Shown: piece by piece, positions 42,858 through 51,963 of the stretch
How the letters are laid out: every line of letters begins with the position of its first letter
Position numbering within the stretch: position 1 is the stretch's first letter
The notes under the pieces: generated by a model
Database searches by the model: none
What the model was told of the DNA's origin: nothing
What the model saw: the letters and a program-made list of their open reading frames with translations, nothing else
Program-made: the position numbers and the translations under genes
DNA from: RYN-230 sp963720645
GTDB lineage: Bacteria; Actinomycetota; Actinomycetes; Streptosporangiales; Streptosporangiaceae
Assembly (NCBI GenBank): GCA_963720645.1
Contig: CAVRFX010000024.1
Coordinates: 62,001-126,000, forward strand
DNA: 64,000 bases
Direction of reading: 5' to 3'

Positions 42858-43590
42858 TCAGGCCGGGCGGCGCGCCAGGTGCACGGCGACCACGCCCAGG
42901 CTCAGATTCCGCCAGCGTACTGCCGTCCATCCGGCCGCAGCCATCCTGCGCGCGAGCTCCAGCTGGGCGGGCCAGTCCCGGATGGACTCGGCCAGGTAGT
43001 CGTAGGCTTCCGGGCTGCCGGAGAGCCGCCGCGCGACCGCGGGGAGCGCGGTGGCCAGGTACGACTCGTAGAGCGTGTTCAGCCGCGGCCAGGGCAGGTG
43101 GCTGAACTCGCAGATGACCAGCCGCCCGCCGGGCCGGGTGACCCGGAGCATCTCGGCCAGCGCGGCACCCGGGTCGGCCACGTTGCGCAGCCCGAACGAG
43201 ATCGTCACCGCATCGAAGGCCTGGTCCCGGAAGGGCAGCTGGAGGGCGTCGCCGGCCACGAACCGCAGCTGGCGCCGGCCCGCCCGCCCCGCCGGCCCGC
43301 GGGGCCGCCCGCAGCCTGCGCGCCCCGACCTGGAGCATGCCCAGGGAAAAGTCGCACGCCACGCACCCTGCGCCGCCGGTGGTGAACGTCCGGGACGAGG
43401 TCCCGGTGCCCGCGGCGAGGTCGAGGACCAGCTCACCCGGCCGGGCCGCGACCGCCCGCGCGACGATGCGCCGCCACCAGCGGTCCTGGCCCAGCGACAG
43501 CACGTCGTTCATCAGGTCATAGCGGCCGGCGACCTTGTCGAACATCGCCGACACCTCGCCGGGCCGCTTGTCCAGGTTCGCGCGCGTCAT
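42858..43590 (-). CDS. menG: Demethylmenaquinone methyltransferase (MenG/UbiE), one apparent frameshift near 43320
   Basis: The first part, from ATG 43590, reads MTRANLDKRPGEVSAMFDKV, AGRYDLMNDVLSLGQDRWWRR and ELVLDLAAGTGTSS (SAM motif I). In the next frame it continues FVAGDALQLPFRDQAFDAVT, ISFGLRNVADPGAALAEMLR and VTRPGGRLVICEFSHLPWPR, which are the UbiE/MenG signatures, ending at 42858. The join falls in the very GC-rich stretch 43280-43335; one indel gives about 243 residues, the normal size. It methylates demethylmenaquinone to menaquinone in the last step. It lies 190 bp upstream of the flavoprotein gene on the same strand. Confidence 0.85.
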
Positions 43591-43785
43591 GGCCCCAGCC
43601 TGGCACAGCGGTACCGCCCGCCGGGCACCGGAGACCAGCCCGGCGGAGGGTGGCTCACCGCAGGGCGGCGCGAAGCGGGCTGGCTCACAGTGCCAGCCCG
43701 AGAGTTCGCACGACCCAGAAACACCCCGCACCGGCCACTCGCCCAGGCCTGACGGGCCAGGCTCGCTCGCCGGTCTGGGTCTCGC

Positions 43786-45957
43786 TCACAGCAGGCCGGG
43801 CCGCTGCCAGGGCTCGCCGAGCACGTGCTGGGCGAGGAACGCGAACACGGTCTCGTACCAGATCCGCGAGTTCCCGGGGCCGAGCACCCAGTGGTTCTCG
43901 TCCGGGAAGTAGAGGAACTTGGACCCGGCCAGGTGGCCGGGTCGGGCCGCCAGGTCGGTCCACAGCCGCAGCGCCTCACCGACCGGGACCCGGTAGTCCC
44001 TGGCCCCGTGGATGACGAGCATCGGCGTGGTGATGGCGGACACGTGCCGGTCCGGGGAGTTGGCCGCGTACCGCTCGGGCTGGGTGGCGGGCATCCCGAG
44101 CTGGCGGCGCCACTCGGCGGGGCAGTCGGTGGTACCGAACATCTGCTCCAGGACCCAGGGGCTGGCGTGGCTGACGATGGCCTGGAACCGGGTGGTGTGC
44201 CCGGCGATCCAGTTGGCCATGTAGCCGCCGAAAGACCCGCCCATGGCCGCTGTCCGCCCGGCGTCCAGGTCCGGGCGGGCGAGGGCCGCGTCGGTGATGT
44301 CCATCAGGTCGGTGAACGGGGGGCCGCCCCAGTCGCCGTGCCCCCGGGCCAGGAACTCCTGCCCGTAGCCGGTGGACAGGCCCGGGTCGGGCAGCAGCAC
44401 AGCGTAGCCGCGGGCCGCCATCAGCCACGGGTTCCACCGCCATGACCAGGAGTTCCAGCTCGAGTACGGGCCGCCGTGCACCCACAAGAGCAGCGGCACG
44501 GGCGTGTCCGGGCTGGCCGGGCCGGGCAGCACCAGCCAGGCCCGCAGCGGGGTGCCATCGCCCGCGGCCGCCTCGACCTCCTCGAGGCGGCCGGGCAGCG
44601 CCGGCTGGGCGGCGGGTCCCGGGAGGAATTCCGGCTCGCCGGGGCGGGCCGCGTCGAGCCGGACCACCAGCGGCGGGCTGTCCACCGCCGAGCGCAGGGC
44701 GTAGACGTACTGCCCGTCCGGCGAGGGGCACAGGCAGGAGTAGGCGCCGTGGTCGGTGGTCAGGCGGGTGACGGTCCCGGCATCGGGATCGGCCCGCAGC
44801 ACCGGTCCGCGGCCGTGATCCGGGGTGGTGATGAACACCCCCGAGCCGTCGGGAGCCCAGGCCAGCTCCGCGGGGAAGTGCTCTAGCCCGGGCAGCAGGT
44901 CCTGGGGGCCGGCCCGGCCCCCGGGAGCCCCGTCACGGTGTGATGCCGTGTCCAGCACCACCATGACCACCGTGAGCGCGCTGGCCCGGTCATAGCTCTC
45001 GTGCTCTTCCCGGATGGCCACCACCCGCTTGCCGTCCGGTGAGACCCGCGGCGCGGTGAAGTCGAATCCCGGCGCGGACAGCAGGGCCCGGCGCTCGCCG
45101 GATTCCGTGCCAATGATCACGACGTCATTGCGCAGCCCGCCGGCGCCCTCCTCGACGGACCATCCGGTGACGGCGGCCCGCCCGTCCGGGGTCAGCTCGA
45201 ACGCCTGCTCATCCAGGGCCCGGCCCGGCTGGGGGGTCAGATCGCGCGGGGCGGGCACCGCCCCGGCCGCGGCCTCGCCGGAGGCACCCGGCCCGTTCCA
45301 GGCGACCTCGGCGGCCAGCACGTCGTGGACCAGGAGCCGCTGCTCGTCCGGCCCGAGATCGTGGTCCCAGTACCGGACCTGGGCTGATTCGTGCAGGATC
45401 GCTGTCACGCCGGCGTCGGCGCGGGCCCGGCGCTGCTGCGCGTCCGCCACGGCCCCGCTGGCGCCGGGCAGCACGGATGTGGTGAACGCGGCCAGCCCCG
45501 AGCCAGTGGCGGCGGCCAGCCGGCTGATACCGCCTGGCGGGGCGATGATCCGCCGGGCTTCCCCGCCTGCGGCCGGGAGCAGCCACAGGGCCCGCTGGCC
45601 GTCCGGGTCCCCGGCGGGACCCTCGCCCGGGACGGGGGACGGCCCGGGGGCGGCGGGCGGCTCAGCTCCGGCGGGGTCCGGGCGGGTGCCGGGCGGGGCG
45701 GGCCGGGACGACAGGAAGGCCAGCGATCCGTCGGGCAGGAAGGCCGGGCTGTCCTCCCCTTCCGCGGACCGGGTCAGCCGGACCGCGGGCCGGCCCGCGT
45801 CACCGGTATCGACCCGCCAGATGCTGGACGTGAACGTCCGGCCGTCGGGGGCAAGGGCCGACACGGTCACGGCCAGCCAGCTGCCGTCGGGGGCGAGCCG
45901 CAGCCCGGTGAGCCGCGGCAGGGCCAGGTAGTCGTGCAGGTCGTGGAATGGGGTCAC
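43786..45957 (-). CDS. S9 family peptidase (acylaminoacyl/oligopeptidase-like)
   Basis: The protein is 723 residues. The N-terminal beta-propeller part carries LRLAPDGSWLAVTVSALAPD and several PDG...A/V repeats. The C-terminal alpha/beta-hydrolase domain has LLLWVHGGPYSSWNSWSW, MGGSFGGYMANWIAGH (nucleophile Ser in GGSFGGY, near 570), HGARDYRVPVGEAL (Asp) and FPDENHWVLGPGN (His). This is the full catalytic triad of prolyl oligopeptidase family S9. No signal peptide, so a cytoplasmic peptidase acting on short peptides or acyl-peptides is likely. Two Pro/Ala/Gly-rich loops (about 88-115) are insertions. It stands between menG and cysN with its own gap on each side. Confidence 0.92.
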   Translation of the reverse strand: MTPFHDLHDYLALPRLTGLRLAPDGSWLAVTVSALAPDGRTFTSSIWRVDTGDAGRPAVRLTRSAEGEDSPAFLPDGSLAFLSSRPAPPGTRPDPAGAEPPAAPGPSPVPGEGPAGDPDGQRALWLLPAAGGEARRIIAPPGGISRLAAATGSGLAAFTTSVLPGASGAVADAQQRRARADAGVTAILHESAQVRYWDHDLGPDEQRLLVHDVLAAEVAWNGPGASGEAAAGAVPAPRDLTPQPGRALDEQAFELTPDGRAAVTGWSVEEGAGGLRNDVVIIGTESGERRALLSAPGFDFTAPRVSPDGKRVVAIREEHESYDRASALTVVMVVLDTASHRDGAPGGRAGPQDLLPGLEHFPAELAWAPDGSGVFITTPDHGRGPVLRADPDAGTVTRLTTDHGAYSCLCPSPDGQYVYALRSAVDSPPLVVRLDAARPGEPEFLPGPAAQPALPGRLEEVEAAAGDGTPLRAWLVLPGPASPDTPVPLLLWVHGGPYSSWNSWSWRWNPWLMAARGYAVLLPDPGLSTGYGQEFLARGHGDWGGPPFTDLMDITDAALARPDLDAGRTAAMGGSFGGYMANWIAGHTTRFQAIVSHASPWVLEQMFGTTDCPAEWRRQLGMPATQPERYAANSPDRHVSAITTPMLVIHGARDYRVPVGEALRLWTDLAARPGHLAGSKFLYFPDENHWVLGPGNSRIWYETVFAFLAQHVLGEPWQRPGLL

Positions 45958-46061
45958 TGAGCCTTCCCGCCTCGGCTGGGGGACGGGGCGCCCGGTTGCG
46001 GCGCCCTCCGCGGATGAACTGCCCCCCGGTGCTGTGCCCCCTGCTGCGCTGCCAGGTGCTC

Positions 46062-46103
46062 GGCCAGCTAACGGCGGCCAGCTGACCGCGGCCAGCTGAC
46101 CGC
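46062..46103. repeat. 14-bp tandem repeat, three copies
   Basis: GGCCAGCTAACGGC at 46062 is followed at 46076 and 46090 by copies reading GGCCAGCTGACCGC. It lies in the 162-bp gap between cysN and the S9 peptidase gene, 17 bp after the cysN stop. CAGCTG in two copies is self-complementary. Function unknown. Confidence 0.7.
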
Positions 46104-46119
46104 GGCGCGCCTGGATCGT

Positions 46120-47430
46120 TCAGCGCCCTTCAGTGATCATGACCGCCCCGACCGTGGCGTTGGTGGCCTCGTCGATCAGGATGAGGCCGCCGGTCTGCCG
46201 GTTCCGGTTGTAGGGGTCGAAGAACAGCGGCTGGGTCAGCCGCAGGCTTATCCGCCCCACCTCGTTCAGCGTCAGCCGCTCGGCGTTCTCGTCCCGGTGC
46301 AGGGTGTTCACGTCGAGCCGGTACTGCAGGTCACGCACGATGGCTTTGACCGTCCGGGAGGTGTGCTTGACCACCAGCCGGTCACGCGCTCCCAGCTGCT
46401 TGTTCTCCGACATCCAGCAGACCATGCCCTCGACGTCCTGCGAGCCCATCGGCTGGTTGTGCGGGCGGCAGATCATGTCGCCCCGGGAAATGTCCAGGTC
46501 GTCCTCGAGGACCAGGGTCACCGACATCGGCGGGTAGGCCTCCGGGACCGGGCCGCGCGCGGTGTCGATCCGGGCGATCTTCGTGGTCAGCCCCGACGGC
46601 AGGTGCATCACCTCGTCACCGGGCTTGAGCACGCCGCCCGCGACCTGGCCGGCGTACCCGCGGTAGTCGTGCAGCGCCGGGTCGGTAGCCTGATGCGGCC
46701 GGATCACGTACTGGACCGGGAAGCGCACGTCGATCAGGTTGCGGTCCGAGGCGATGTGCACGTGCTCCAGGTGATGCAGCAGCGAGGGCCCGTCGTGCCA
46801 GGGCATCTTCTCCGACCGCTGCACCACGTTGTCCCCGTGCAGCGCGGAGATGGGGATGAAGCTCAGGTCGCCGATCTCCAGCTTCGCCGCGAACGCCGCG
46901 AACTCCTCGCTGATCCGCTCGAAGACACCCTGGTCGTAATCGACCAGGTCCATCTTGTTCACGGCGAGCACCAGGTGGGGTACCCGGAGCAGGGTGGTGA
47001 GGAACGCGTGCCGCCTGCTCTGCTCGGTCAGCCCGTTGCGGGCGTCCACCAGGACGATGGCCAGGTCGGCGGTGGAGGCCCCGGTGACCATGTTGCGGGT
47101 GTACTGGATGTGACCCGGGGTGTCGGCGATGATGAACTTCCGCCGTGGGGTGGCGAAATAGCGGTAGGCCACGTCGATCGTGATGCCCTGCTCCCGCTCG
47201 GCGCGCAGGCCGTCGGTGAGCAGCGCCAGGTTCGTGTAGTCCTCACCGCGGGCCTTGCTCGTCTGCTCGACCGCCGCGAGCTGGTCCTCGAAGATCGCTT
47301 TCGAGTCATAGAGCAGGCGGCCGATCAGGGTGCTCTTGCCGTCATCGACCGAGCCGGCCGTGGCCAGCCTCAGGATGTCCATCGGCCTGCTTCCTTCTGG
47401 GGTGAGGACGTCGTACGCCGTTGCCGTCAT
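46120..47430 (-). CDS. cysN: Sulfate adenylyltransferase subunit 1 (GTPase CysN)
   Basis: The protein is 436 residues. GTPase motifs are GSVDDGKST (26-34), DTPGH (near 107) and NKMD (near 161), with LRAEREQGITIDVAYRYF as the switch region; the elongation-factor-like domains 2 and 3 follow. It drives, by GTP hydrolysis, the CysD-catalysed formation of adenosine 5'-phosphosulfate from ATP and sulfate. No APS kinase (CysC) domain is fused at the C-terminus, and no cysC gene lies in the window, so the kinase must be elsewhere if PAPS is made. The ATG shares one base with the cysD stop. Confidence 0.97.
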   Translation of the reverse strand: MTATAYDVLTPEGSRPMDILRLATAGSVDDGKSTLIGRLLYDSKAIFEDQLAAVEQTSKARGEDYTNLALLTDGLRAEREQGITIDVAYRYFATPRRKFIIADTPGHIQYTRNMVTGASTADLAIVLVDARNGLTEQSRRHAFLTTLLRVPHLVLAVNKMDLVDYDQGVFERISEEFAAFAAKLEIGDLSFIPISALHGDNVVQRSEKMPWHDGPSLLHHLEHVHIASDRNLIDVRFPVQYVIRPHQATDPALHDYRGYAGQVAGGVLKPGDEVMHLPSGLTTKIARIDTARGPVPEAYPPMSVTLVLEDDLDISRGDMICRPHNQPMGSQDVEGMVCWMSENKQLGARDRLVVKHTSRTVKAIVRDLQYRLDVNTLHRDENAERLTLNEVGRISLRLTQPLFFDPYNRNRQTGGLILIDEATNATVGAVMITEGR

Positions 47431-48350
47431 TAGAAGTACCCCTCCCGCTTACGGTCTTCCATGGCCGCCTCACTGGCCCGGTCGTCCGCCCGGGTCTGGC
47501 CCCGCTCGGTGACCCGGGTGGCCGCGACCTCGGCGATGACGTCGGACACCGTCGTCGCGCCGGATTCCACCGCGCCGGTGCAGGTCATATCGCCGACCGT
47601 GCGGTAGCGGACGGTGGTCTCGTAGACCGGCTCGTCGTCGCCCCGGGGGGTGAACTCGTTGTCGGCCAGCAGGATGCCGTCCCGCTCGAAGACCCGGCGC
47701 TGGTGGGCGAAGTAGATGGCCGGGATCTCCAGCTTCTCCCGGGCGATGTACTGCCAGACATCCAGCTCGGTCCAGTTGGACAGCGGGAACACCCGGATGT
47801 GCTCGCCCATCCTGATCCGCGTGTTGTAGATGCTCCACAGTTCGGGACGCTGGTTCTTCGGATCCCACTGGCCGAACTCGTCGCGGAAGGAGAAGACCCG
47901 CTCCTTGGCCCGGGCCTTTTCCTCGTCCCGGCGGCCGCCGCCGAACACCGCATCGAAGCGGTTCTCCTCGATCGCGTCGAGCAGCGTGGTCGTCTGCAGC
48001 CGGTTGCGGCTGGCCCGGCGCCCGGTCTCCTCGACCACGCGCCCGGCGTCGATGGAGTCCTGGACGGACGCCACCACCAGCTTGACCCCGACCTCGGCCA
48101 CCCGGCGGTCCCGGTAGTCGATCACCTCGGGGAAGTTGTGTCCCGTGTCCACGTGCATGACCGGGAACGGGATCCGGGCCGGCCAGAACGCCCGCTCGGC
48201 CAGGGCCAGCATGACGATGGAGTCCTTGCCTCCGGAGAACAGCAGGACCGGCCGCTCGAATTCAGCGGCGACCTCACGCATGATGTGGACGGACTCCGCC
48301 TCGAGCACTTCGAGCTGCGAGAGTGAGTAGTCAGTACGTGGCACAGCCAT
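47430..48350 (-). CDS. cysD: Sulfate adenylyltransferase subunit 2 (CysD)
   Basis: The protein is 306 residues from ATG 48350 (MAVPRTDYSLSQLEVLEAES); the longer open frame upstream runs into cysQ and is not family sequence. SGGKDS at 39-44 is the PP-loop of the ATP pyrophosphatase superfamily. MHVDTGHNFPEVIDYRD, GGRRDEEKARAKERVFSFRD and FPLSNWTELDVWQYI are CysD signatures. It is the catalytic half of ATP sulfurylase with CysN. It lies between cysQ and cysN in one minus-strand run. Confidence 0.97.
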   Translation of the reverse strand: MAVPRTDYSLSQLEVLEAESVHIMREVAAEFERPVLLFSGGKDSIVMLALAERAFWPARIPFPVMHVDTGHNFPEVIDYRDRRVAEVGVKLVVASVQDSIDAGRVVEETGRRASRNRLQTTTLLDAIEENRFDAVFGGGRRDEEKARAKERVFSFRDEFGQWDPKNQRPELWSIYNTRIRMGEHIRVFPLSNWTELDVWQYIAREKLEIPAIYFAHQRRVFERDGILLADNEFTPRGDDEPVYETTVRYRTVGDMTCTGAVESGATTVSDVIAEVAATRVTERGQTRADDRASEAAMEDRKREGYF

Positions 48351-48414
48351 AAAGCGGACTCCGGGTCGTCGGGCACGGACGGGGATCAGGTCACTCTCCC
48401 GCGCTGGAGAGCTG

Positions 48415-49173
48415 TCATGCAGCAGAACAACCAGCTGCGCGCAGACCATCCAGCAGCGTGGCAGCGAGCCCCGCTGAGCAGATAAGGATATCCGGCAGGG
48501 AAGGGTCCGCCCGGTTGTACTCCAGGTCGGAGCCGTCGAGCCGGGAGGCGTGCAGTCCTGCGGCGAGCGCGACCGCGACCGGCGCGGCCGAATCCCACTC
48601 GTACTGGCCGCCGCTGTGCACGTAGGCATCGGCGGTCCCGCTGATGACAGCGGCCGCCTTGGCGCCGGCCGATCCGAGCGGGACCAGCGCCAGGTCGATC
48701 TCCTTGGCCAGCCGGTCCAGCAGGGCAGGCGGCCTGGTCCGGCTGACCAGCACGCGGACCGGCCGGCCGGGTTCGGCGGGCGGCGGGGGGGCAGGCGGCT
48801 CCGCGGTGCTCAGCACCGTGCCCTGCGCCGGCAGCGCCACCGCACCCGCGGTCAGCTTCCCGCGTTCCCAGAGCGCCACGTGCACGGCCCAGTCGGTCCG
48901 GCCGGGCTCCCCGAACTCGCGGGTCCCGTCCAGCGGGTCAACGATCCAGACCCGGTCCGCGGACAGCCTCGCCGGGTCGTCGCGGCCCTCCTCGGACAGG
49001 ACCGCGTCGTCCGGCCGGAACTCGGCCAGCCGGGCGGCCAGGAACTCGTGCGACGTGCGGTCGCCCGCCTGGCGCAGCGCGCCAGGCTCGCCACCCTCGG
49101 CCCGCAAGGCGAGCAGCAGGCGGCCGGCGTCGCTGGCCAGCTCCCGGGCCAGGCGGTCATCGTCGGTGGTCAT
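48415..49173 (-). CDS. cysQ: 3'(2'),5'-bisphosphate nucleotidase CysQ (inositol monophosphatase family)
   Basis: The protein is 252 residues. Metal-binding motifs are LSEEGRDD (near 59-66), WIVDPLDGTREF (near 76-87) and YEWDSAAPVAVALAAG near 190. These are the FIG-family ligands, and the sequence around WIVDPLDGTREF is typical of actinobacterial CysQ. It removes a phosphate from PAP, and possibly PAPS, the by-product of sulfotransfer or PAPS reduction. It starts 40 bp after the stop of the sugar transferase gene and ends 64 bp before cysD, so all four may be on one transcript. Confidence 0.9.
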   Translation of the reverse strand: MTTDDDRLARELASDAGRLLLALRAEGGEPGALRQAGDRTSHEFLAARLAEFRPDDAVLSEEGRDDPARLSADRVWIVDPLDGTREFGEPGRTDWAVHVALWERGKLTAGAVALPAQGTVLSTAEPPAPPPPAEPGRPVRVLVSRTRPPALLDRLAKEIDLALVPLGSAGAKAAAVISGTADAYVHSGGQYEWDSAAPVAVALAAGLHASRLDGSDLEYNRADPSLPDILICSAGLAATLLDGLRAAGCSAA

Positions 49174-49213
49174 CAGGCAGGCGCCCCTTCATCGGCGGGG
49201 TGAGCCTCACAGG

Positions 49214-50719
49214 CTAGTAGGCGCCATGACCCCGGATCACCGCGGACCAGGTTTTCCACAAGATCTGCAGGTCCAGGGCCAGTGACCAGTTCTCCACATA
49301 GCGCAAGTCGAGCCGGACCGCTTCGTCCCAGGGCAGGTCGGATCGCCCGTTGACCTGCCACAGGCCGGTGATGCCCGGCCTGACCACCAGCCGGCGCCGC
49401 ATGTGGTCGCCATACTTGGCCGCCTCGGCCGGCAGCGCGGGCCGCGGCCCGACCAGGGACATGTCCCCGAGCACCACGTTGAACAGCTGAGGGAGCTCAT
49501 CGAGGGAGTAGCGGCGCAGCCAGGTGCCCGCCTTGGTGACCCGCGGGTCCTTGCGCATCTTGAACAGCGCCCCGTCGGACTCGTTGAGCGCCGCCAGTTC
49601 GACTTTCCGCTGCTCGGCGTCCACCACCATGGTGCGGAACTTCCATACCGAGAACGTGTGCCCGTCCTTGCCCACCCGGGTCTGCCGGAAGAAGACCGGA
49701 CCGTGGTCGCCGAGCCGGACCGCCAGCATGATCACCGCGAACAGGGGGAGCAGCAGCAGCAGCGCCGTCAGGGCGACCACCTTGTCGAACGCGGCCTTGA
49801 GCACCCGCTTGCCGCCGGCCAGTTCCGGGTGATCCACGTGCAGCAGCGGCAGCCCGGCGACCGGGCGGATGGTGGTCCGCGGGCCGGCCACGTCGAGCAG
49901 GGCCGCCGCGACGCACATGTCGGTGCCCGTCTTCTCCAGGTCCCAGGCGAGCTCGCGGAGCCGGATGCCGTTCATTTCCGGGCAGGCCAGCACGGCGACG
50001 GTGTCCGCACCGAGGTAGCCCACGGCCGAAGTCACGCTGGTCAGGCCCCCGAGCACCGGGACGCCGGCGATCTCGCTGAGCATACTGCCGCCAGCCAGAC
50101 ACGCCCCGACCACGGACAGGCCGTGATAGGTGCCCCGGCGCAGCTCACCGATCAGGTCGGCGACTGCGGGCGCGTGGCCCACCGCCACCACCCGGCGCAT
50201 GCAGGCGCCGCGGCTGCGCAGCCGGTGCAGCCGCTTGCGCAGCCGGTGCCGGACGACCAGGTCGAAGAGCGTCGCGCAGGGCAGCGCAATCACCATGTAG
50301 CCGCGCGCGACCTCGAACTTCACCGCGTACGAGGCGATGGCCACCATGGCCGTGAGGCTGATCGCGGCGTTCAGGACCCGGCGGAACTCGTCCGAGCCGA
50401 CGCCGATGAAGCGGGGGTCATAGCCGCCGGCCAGGGCCACCGAGAAGATCCAGAGCAGCGGGAGCAGGGCGGTGAACGCCAGGTAGACGCCCGGCTGGTA
50501 GCTGGGCTCGTCGAAGCGGATCTCATAGGCGAGCACGCTCGCGGCGAGCGCGCAGGCGCCATCGGCCACACCCACCCGGCGCAGGTAAGCACCGGTCCAG
50601 GCCGCCGAGTCCGGCGAGCCCAGCCGCGCGCGAGCCCGTCGCGCGCCACTGACAGCCGTATTACCCGACACCCGCCCCACCGTCCCTGTTGACGCTGCGC
50701 CTGTGCCACCCGGGCACAC
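49214..50719 (-). CDS. Exopolysaccharide polyprenyl-phosphate sugar-1-phosphate transferase (WbaP type)
   Basis: The protein is 501 residues. Four or five spans lie in the N-terminal ~150 residues. A nucleotide-binding-like central part (about 150-300, RRVVAVGHAPAVADLIGEL) comes next. The C-terminal bacterial sugar transferase domain starts with a span at about 315-335 and has WKFRTMVVDAEQ, YSLDELPQLFNVVLGDMSLVG-PRPALP and GITGLWQVNGRSDLPWD. It transfers the first sugar phosphate to undecaprenyl phosphate, starting repeat-unit assembly. The start is uncertain: ATG 50719 or a GTG about 48 bases further in (VSGNTAVSG). Its promoter should lie in the 151-bp gap to the next gene. Confidence 0.9.
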   Translation of the reverse strand: MCPGGTGAASTGTVGRVSGNTAVSGARRARARLGSPDSAAWTGAYLRRVGVADGACALAASVLAYEIRFDEPSYQPGVYLAFTALLPLLWIFSVALAGGYDPRFIGVGSDEFRRVLNAAISLTAMVAIASYAVKFEVARGYMVIALPCATLFDLVVRHRLRKRLHRLRSRGACMRRVVAVGHAPAVADLIGELRRGTYHGLSVVGACLAGGSMLSEIAGVPVLGGLTSVTSAVGYLGADTVAVLACPEMNGIRLRELAWDLEKTGTDMCVAAALLDVAGPRTTIRPVAGLPLLHVDHPELAGGKRVLKAAFDKVVALTALLLLLPLFAVIMLAVRLGDHGPVFFRQTRVGKDGHTFSVWKFRTMVVDAEQRKVELAALNESDGALFKMRKDPRVTKAGTWLRRYSLDELPQLFNVVLGDMSLVGPRPALPAEAAKYGDHMRRRLVVRPGITGLWQVNGRSDLPWDEAVRLDLRYVENWSLALDLQILWKTWSAVIRGHGAY

Positions 50720-50870
50720 AACGGAAGACGCCTAGCCAAACCGGAAGGTTGACGCTTTCTTCAACACTGACCACCTGATTTCATGACAGGCACGAGTTAC
50801 GTGATCATGGTTGCACTCCGGGTGATTTGCGGCGGCCCGGCGCGCCGGCGGCCGCCCCGGGCGGGCTGGA

Positions 50871-51743
50871 TCACCGGGTACGGCTGGCCCGGCTGCTCTC
50901 GTCACGCAGCCAGGTCGAGTACTGATTCCGGCGCACTTCGCGCCGCGCCCGGCGCCGGGCCGCCACGGCCACAGCCAGGAACACGGCCACCCGCGGCGCC
51001 AGCCACGGCTTCGCGCGGACCAGGGCCAGCAGGTCCTGCGGCCGGGTCCGGGCCGAGGCGCTGGGGCCGCCCTCGGCCTGCTCGACCTGGTTCACGCCCA
51101 TGGCGGCGCGGACCCGGCGGCGGAACAGGTCACCGGCGGTCCGGGGGACGTGCACGACCACCCGCGCGGCGGGCGCGATGACCCGCTCGCCCGGCGCGAA
51201 GACCAGGGAAGCCGCGAGATCGTCGGCGAGCAGCGGCGGCAGGCTGGCGACCCGCGCGTGGCCGGCCTCGCTGAGGGCGATGACCCCGCGACCGAACAAC
51301 CCACCGCGCACCTCAGGCAGCCGCGCCCACACGTCGTAGTACCAGCGGACCAGCCACGAAGCGCCGGACAGGTCCAGCACCCGCTCCGGGGCCGCCGCGA
51401 GCGCCCCGGGGCGGGCGAGGACGTCGGCCAGGGCACGGATGTCGGCCGACCCGATCTCGACGTCCGCGTCCACGTAGATCCGCGGGAATCCCGCGGATGC
51501 CCGGTCACCGGCCAGCAGGGCCTCGCGCTTGGAGGGCACCGGGATGGACACCACCCTGACCCGGGGCCCGTACCGGCCGGCGATCCCGGCCGTGTCGTCG
51601 GTACAGCCGTTGGCGACCACGACCACGTCCAGGTCCAGGCCCAGGTCCGCCGGGGCCCCGGCGGGGACCAGCTGGCCGAGCAGGCGCCCCACCACCCGGG
51701 CCTCGTTGTGCGCGGGGACGACAACACTCACCATGCCGCGCAA
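50871..51743 (-). CDS. Glycosyltransferase family 2
   Basis: The protein is 290 residues. GT-A fold motifs are VSVVVPAHNEARVVGRLL (5-22), VVVVANGCTDDT (near 40-51) and the metal site IYVDADVEIG (near 88-97). A later FGRGVIALSEAGHARVASLP and a DD pair (LLADDLAASLV) could supply acceptor-site and catalytic residues. The C-terminal ~60 residues contain one hydrophobic stretch (VAVFLAVAVAA) and a basic tail, so it may associate with the membrane. Its sugar and acceptor are unknown. It is on the minus strand upstream of the sugar transferase and divergent from the Gfo/Idh gene. Confidence 0.88.
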   Translation of the reverse strand: MRGMVSVVVPAHNEARVVGRLLGQLVPAGAPADLGLDLDVVVVANGCTDDTAGIAGRYGPRVRVVSIPVPSKREALLAGDRASAGFPRIYVDADVEIGSADIRALADVLARPGALAAAPERVLDLSGASWLVRWYYDVWARLPEVRGGLFGRGVIALSEAGHARVASLPPLLADDLAASLVFAPGERVIAPAARVVVHVPRTAGDLFRRRVRAAMGVNQVEQAEGGPSASARTRPQDLLALVRAKPWLAPRVAVFLAVAVAARRRARREVRRNQYSTWLRDESSRASRTR

Positions 51744-51842
51744 GTATGCCGGTTCCGGTAAATTTCCCGCAGCACGGGCCAGGCGCGGCGTAACTGGATC
51801 AAGATCCGTTCACGGCATGATGCAGGCAACTTTCCGGGAACT

Positions 51843-51857
51843 TGACCAAAAGGGTCA
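51843..51857. promoter_or_regulatory. Inverted repeat TGACC-N5-GGTCA in a divergent promoter region
   Basis: TGACCAAAAGGGTCA, in the 220-bp region between the divergent glycosyltransferase and Gfo/Idh genes. A preceding T gives TTGACC, which could instead be a -35 element for the rightward gene. The distance to the Gfo/Idh ATG is 106 bp. No specific regulator can be named. Confidence 0.35.
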
Positions 51858-51963
51858 TCTGGATCGCCGGATCGGGCGTCTAGTCCTTAACCTGCGGCCC
51901 GCGGCGTTCTGGCCCGGGGCCGCCCGCGAGGCCACCGGATGCGACAGATCAGGGAGCGGCTGC

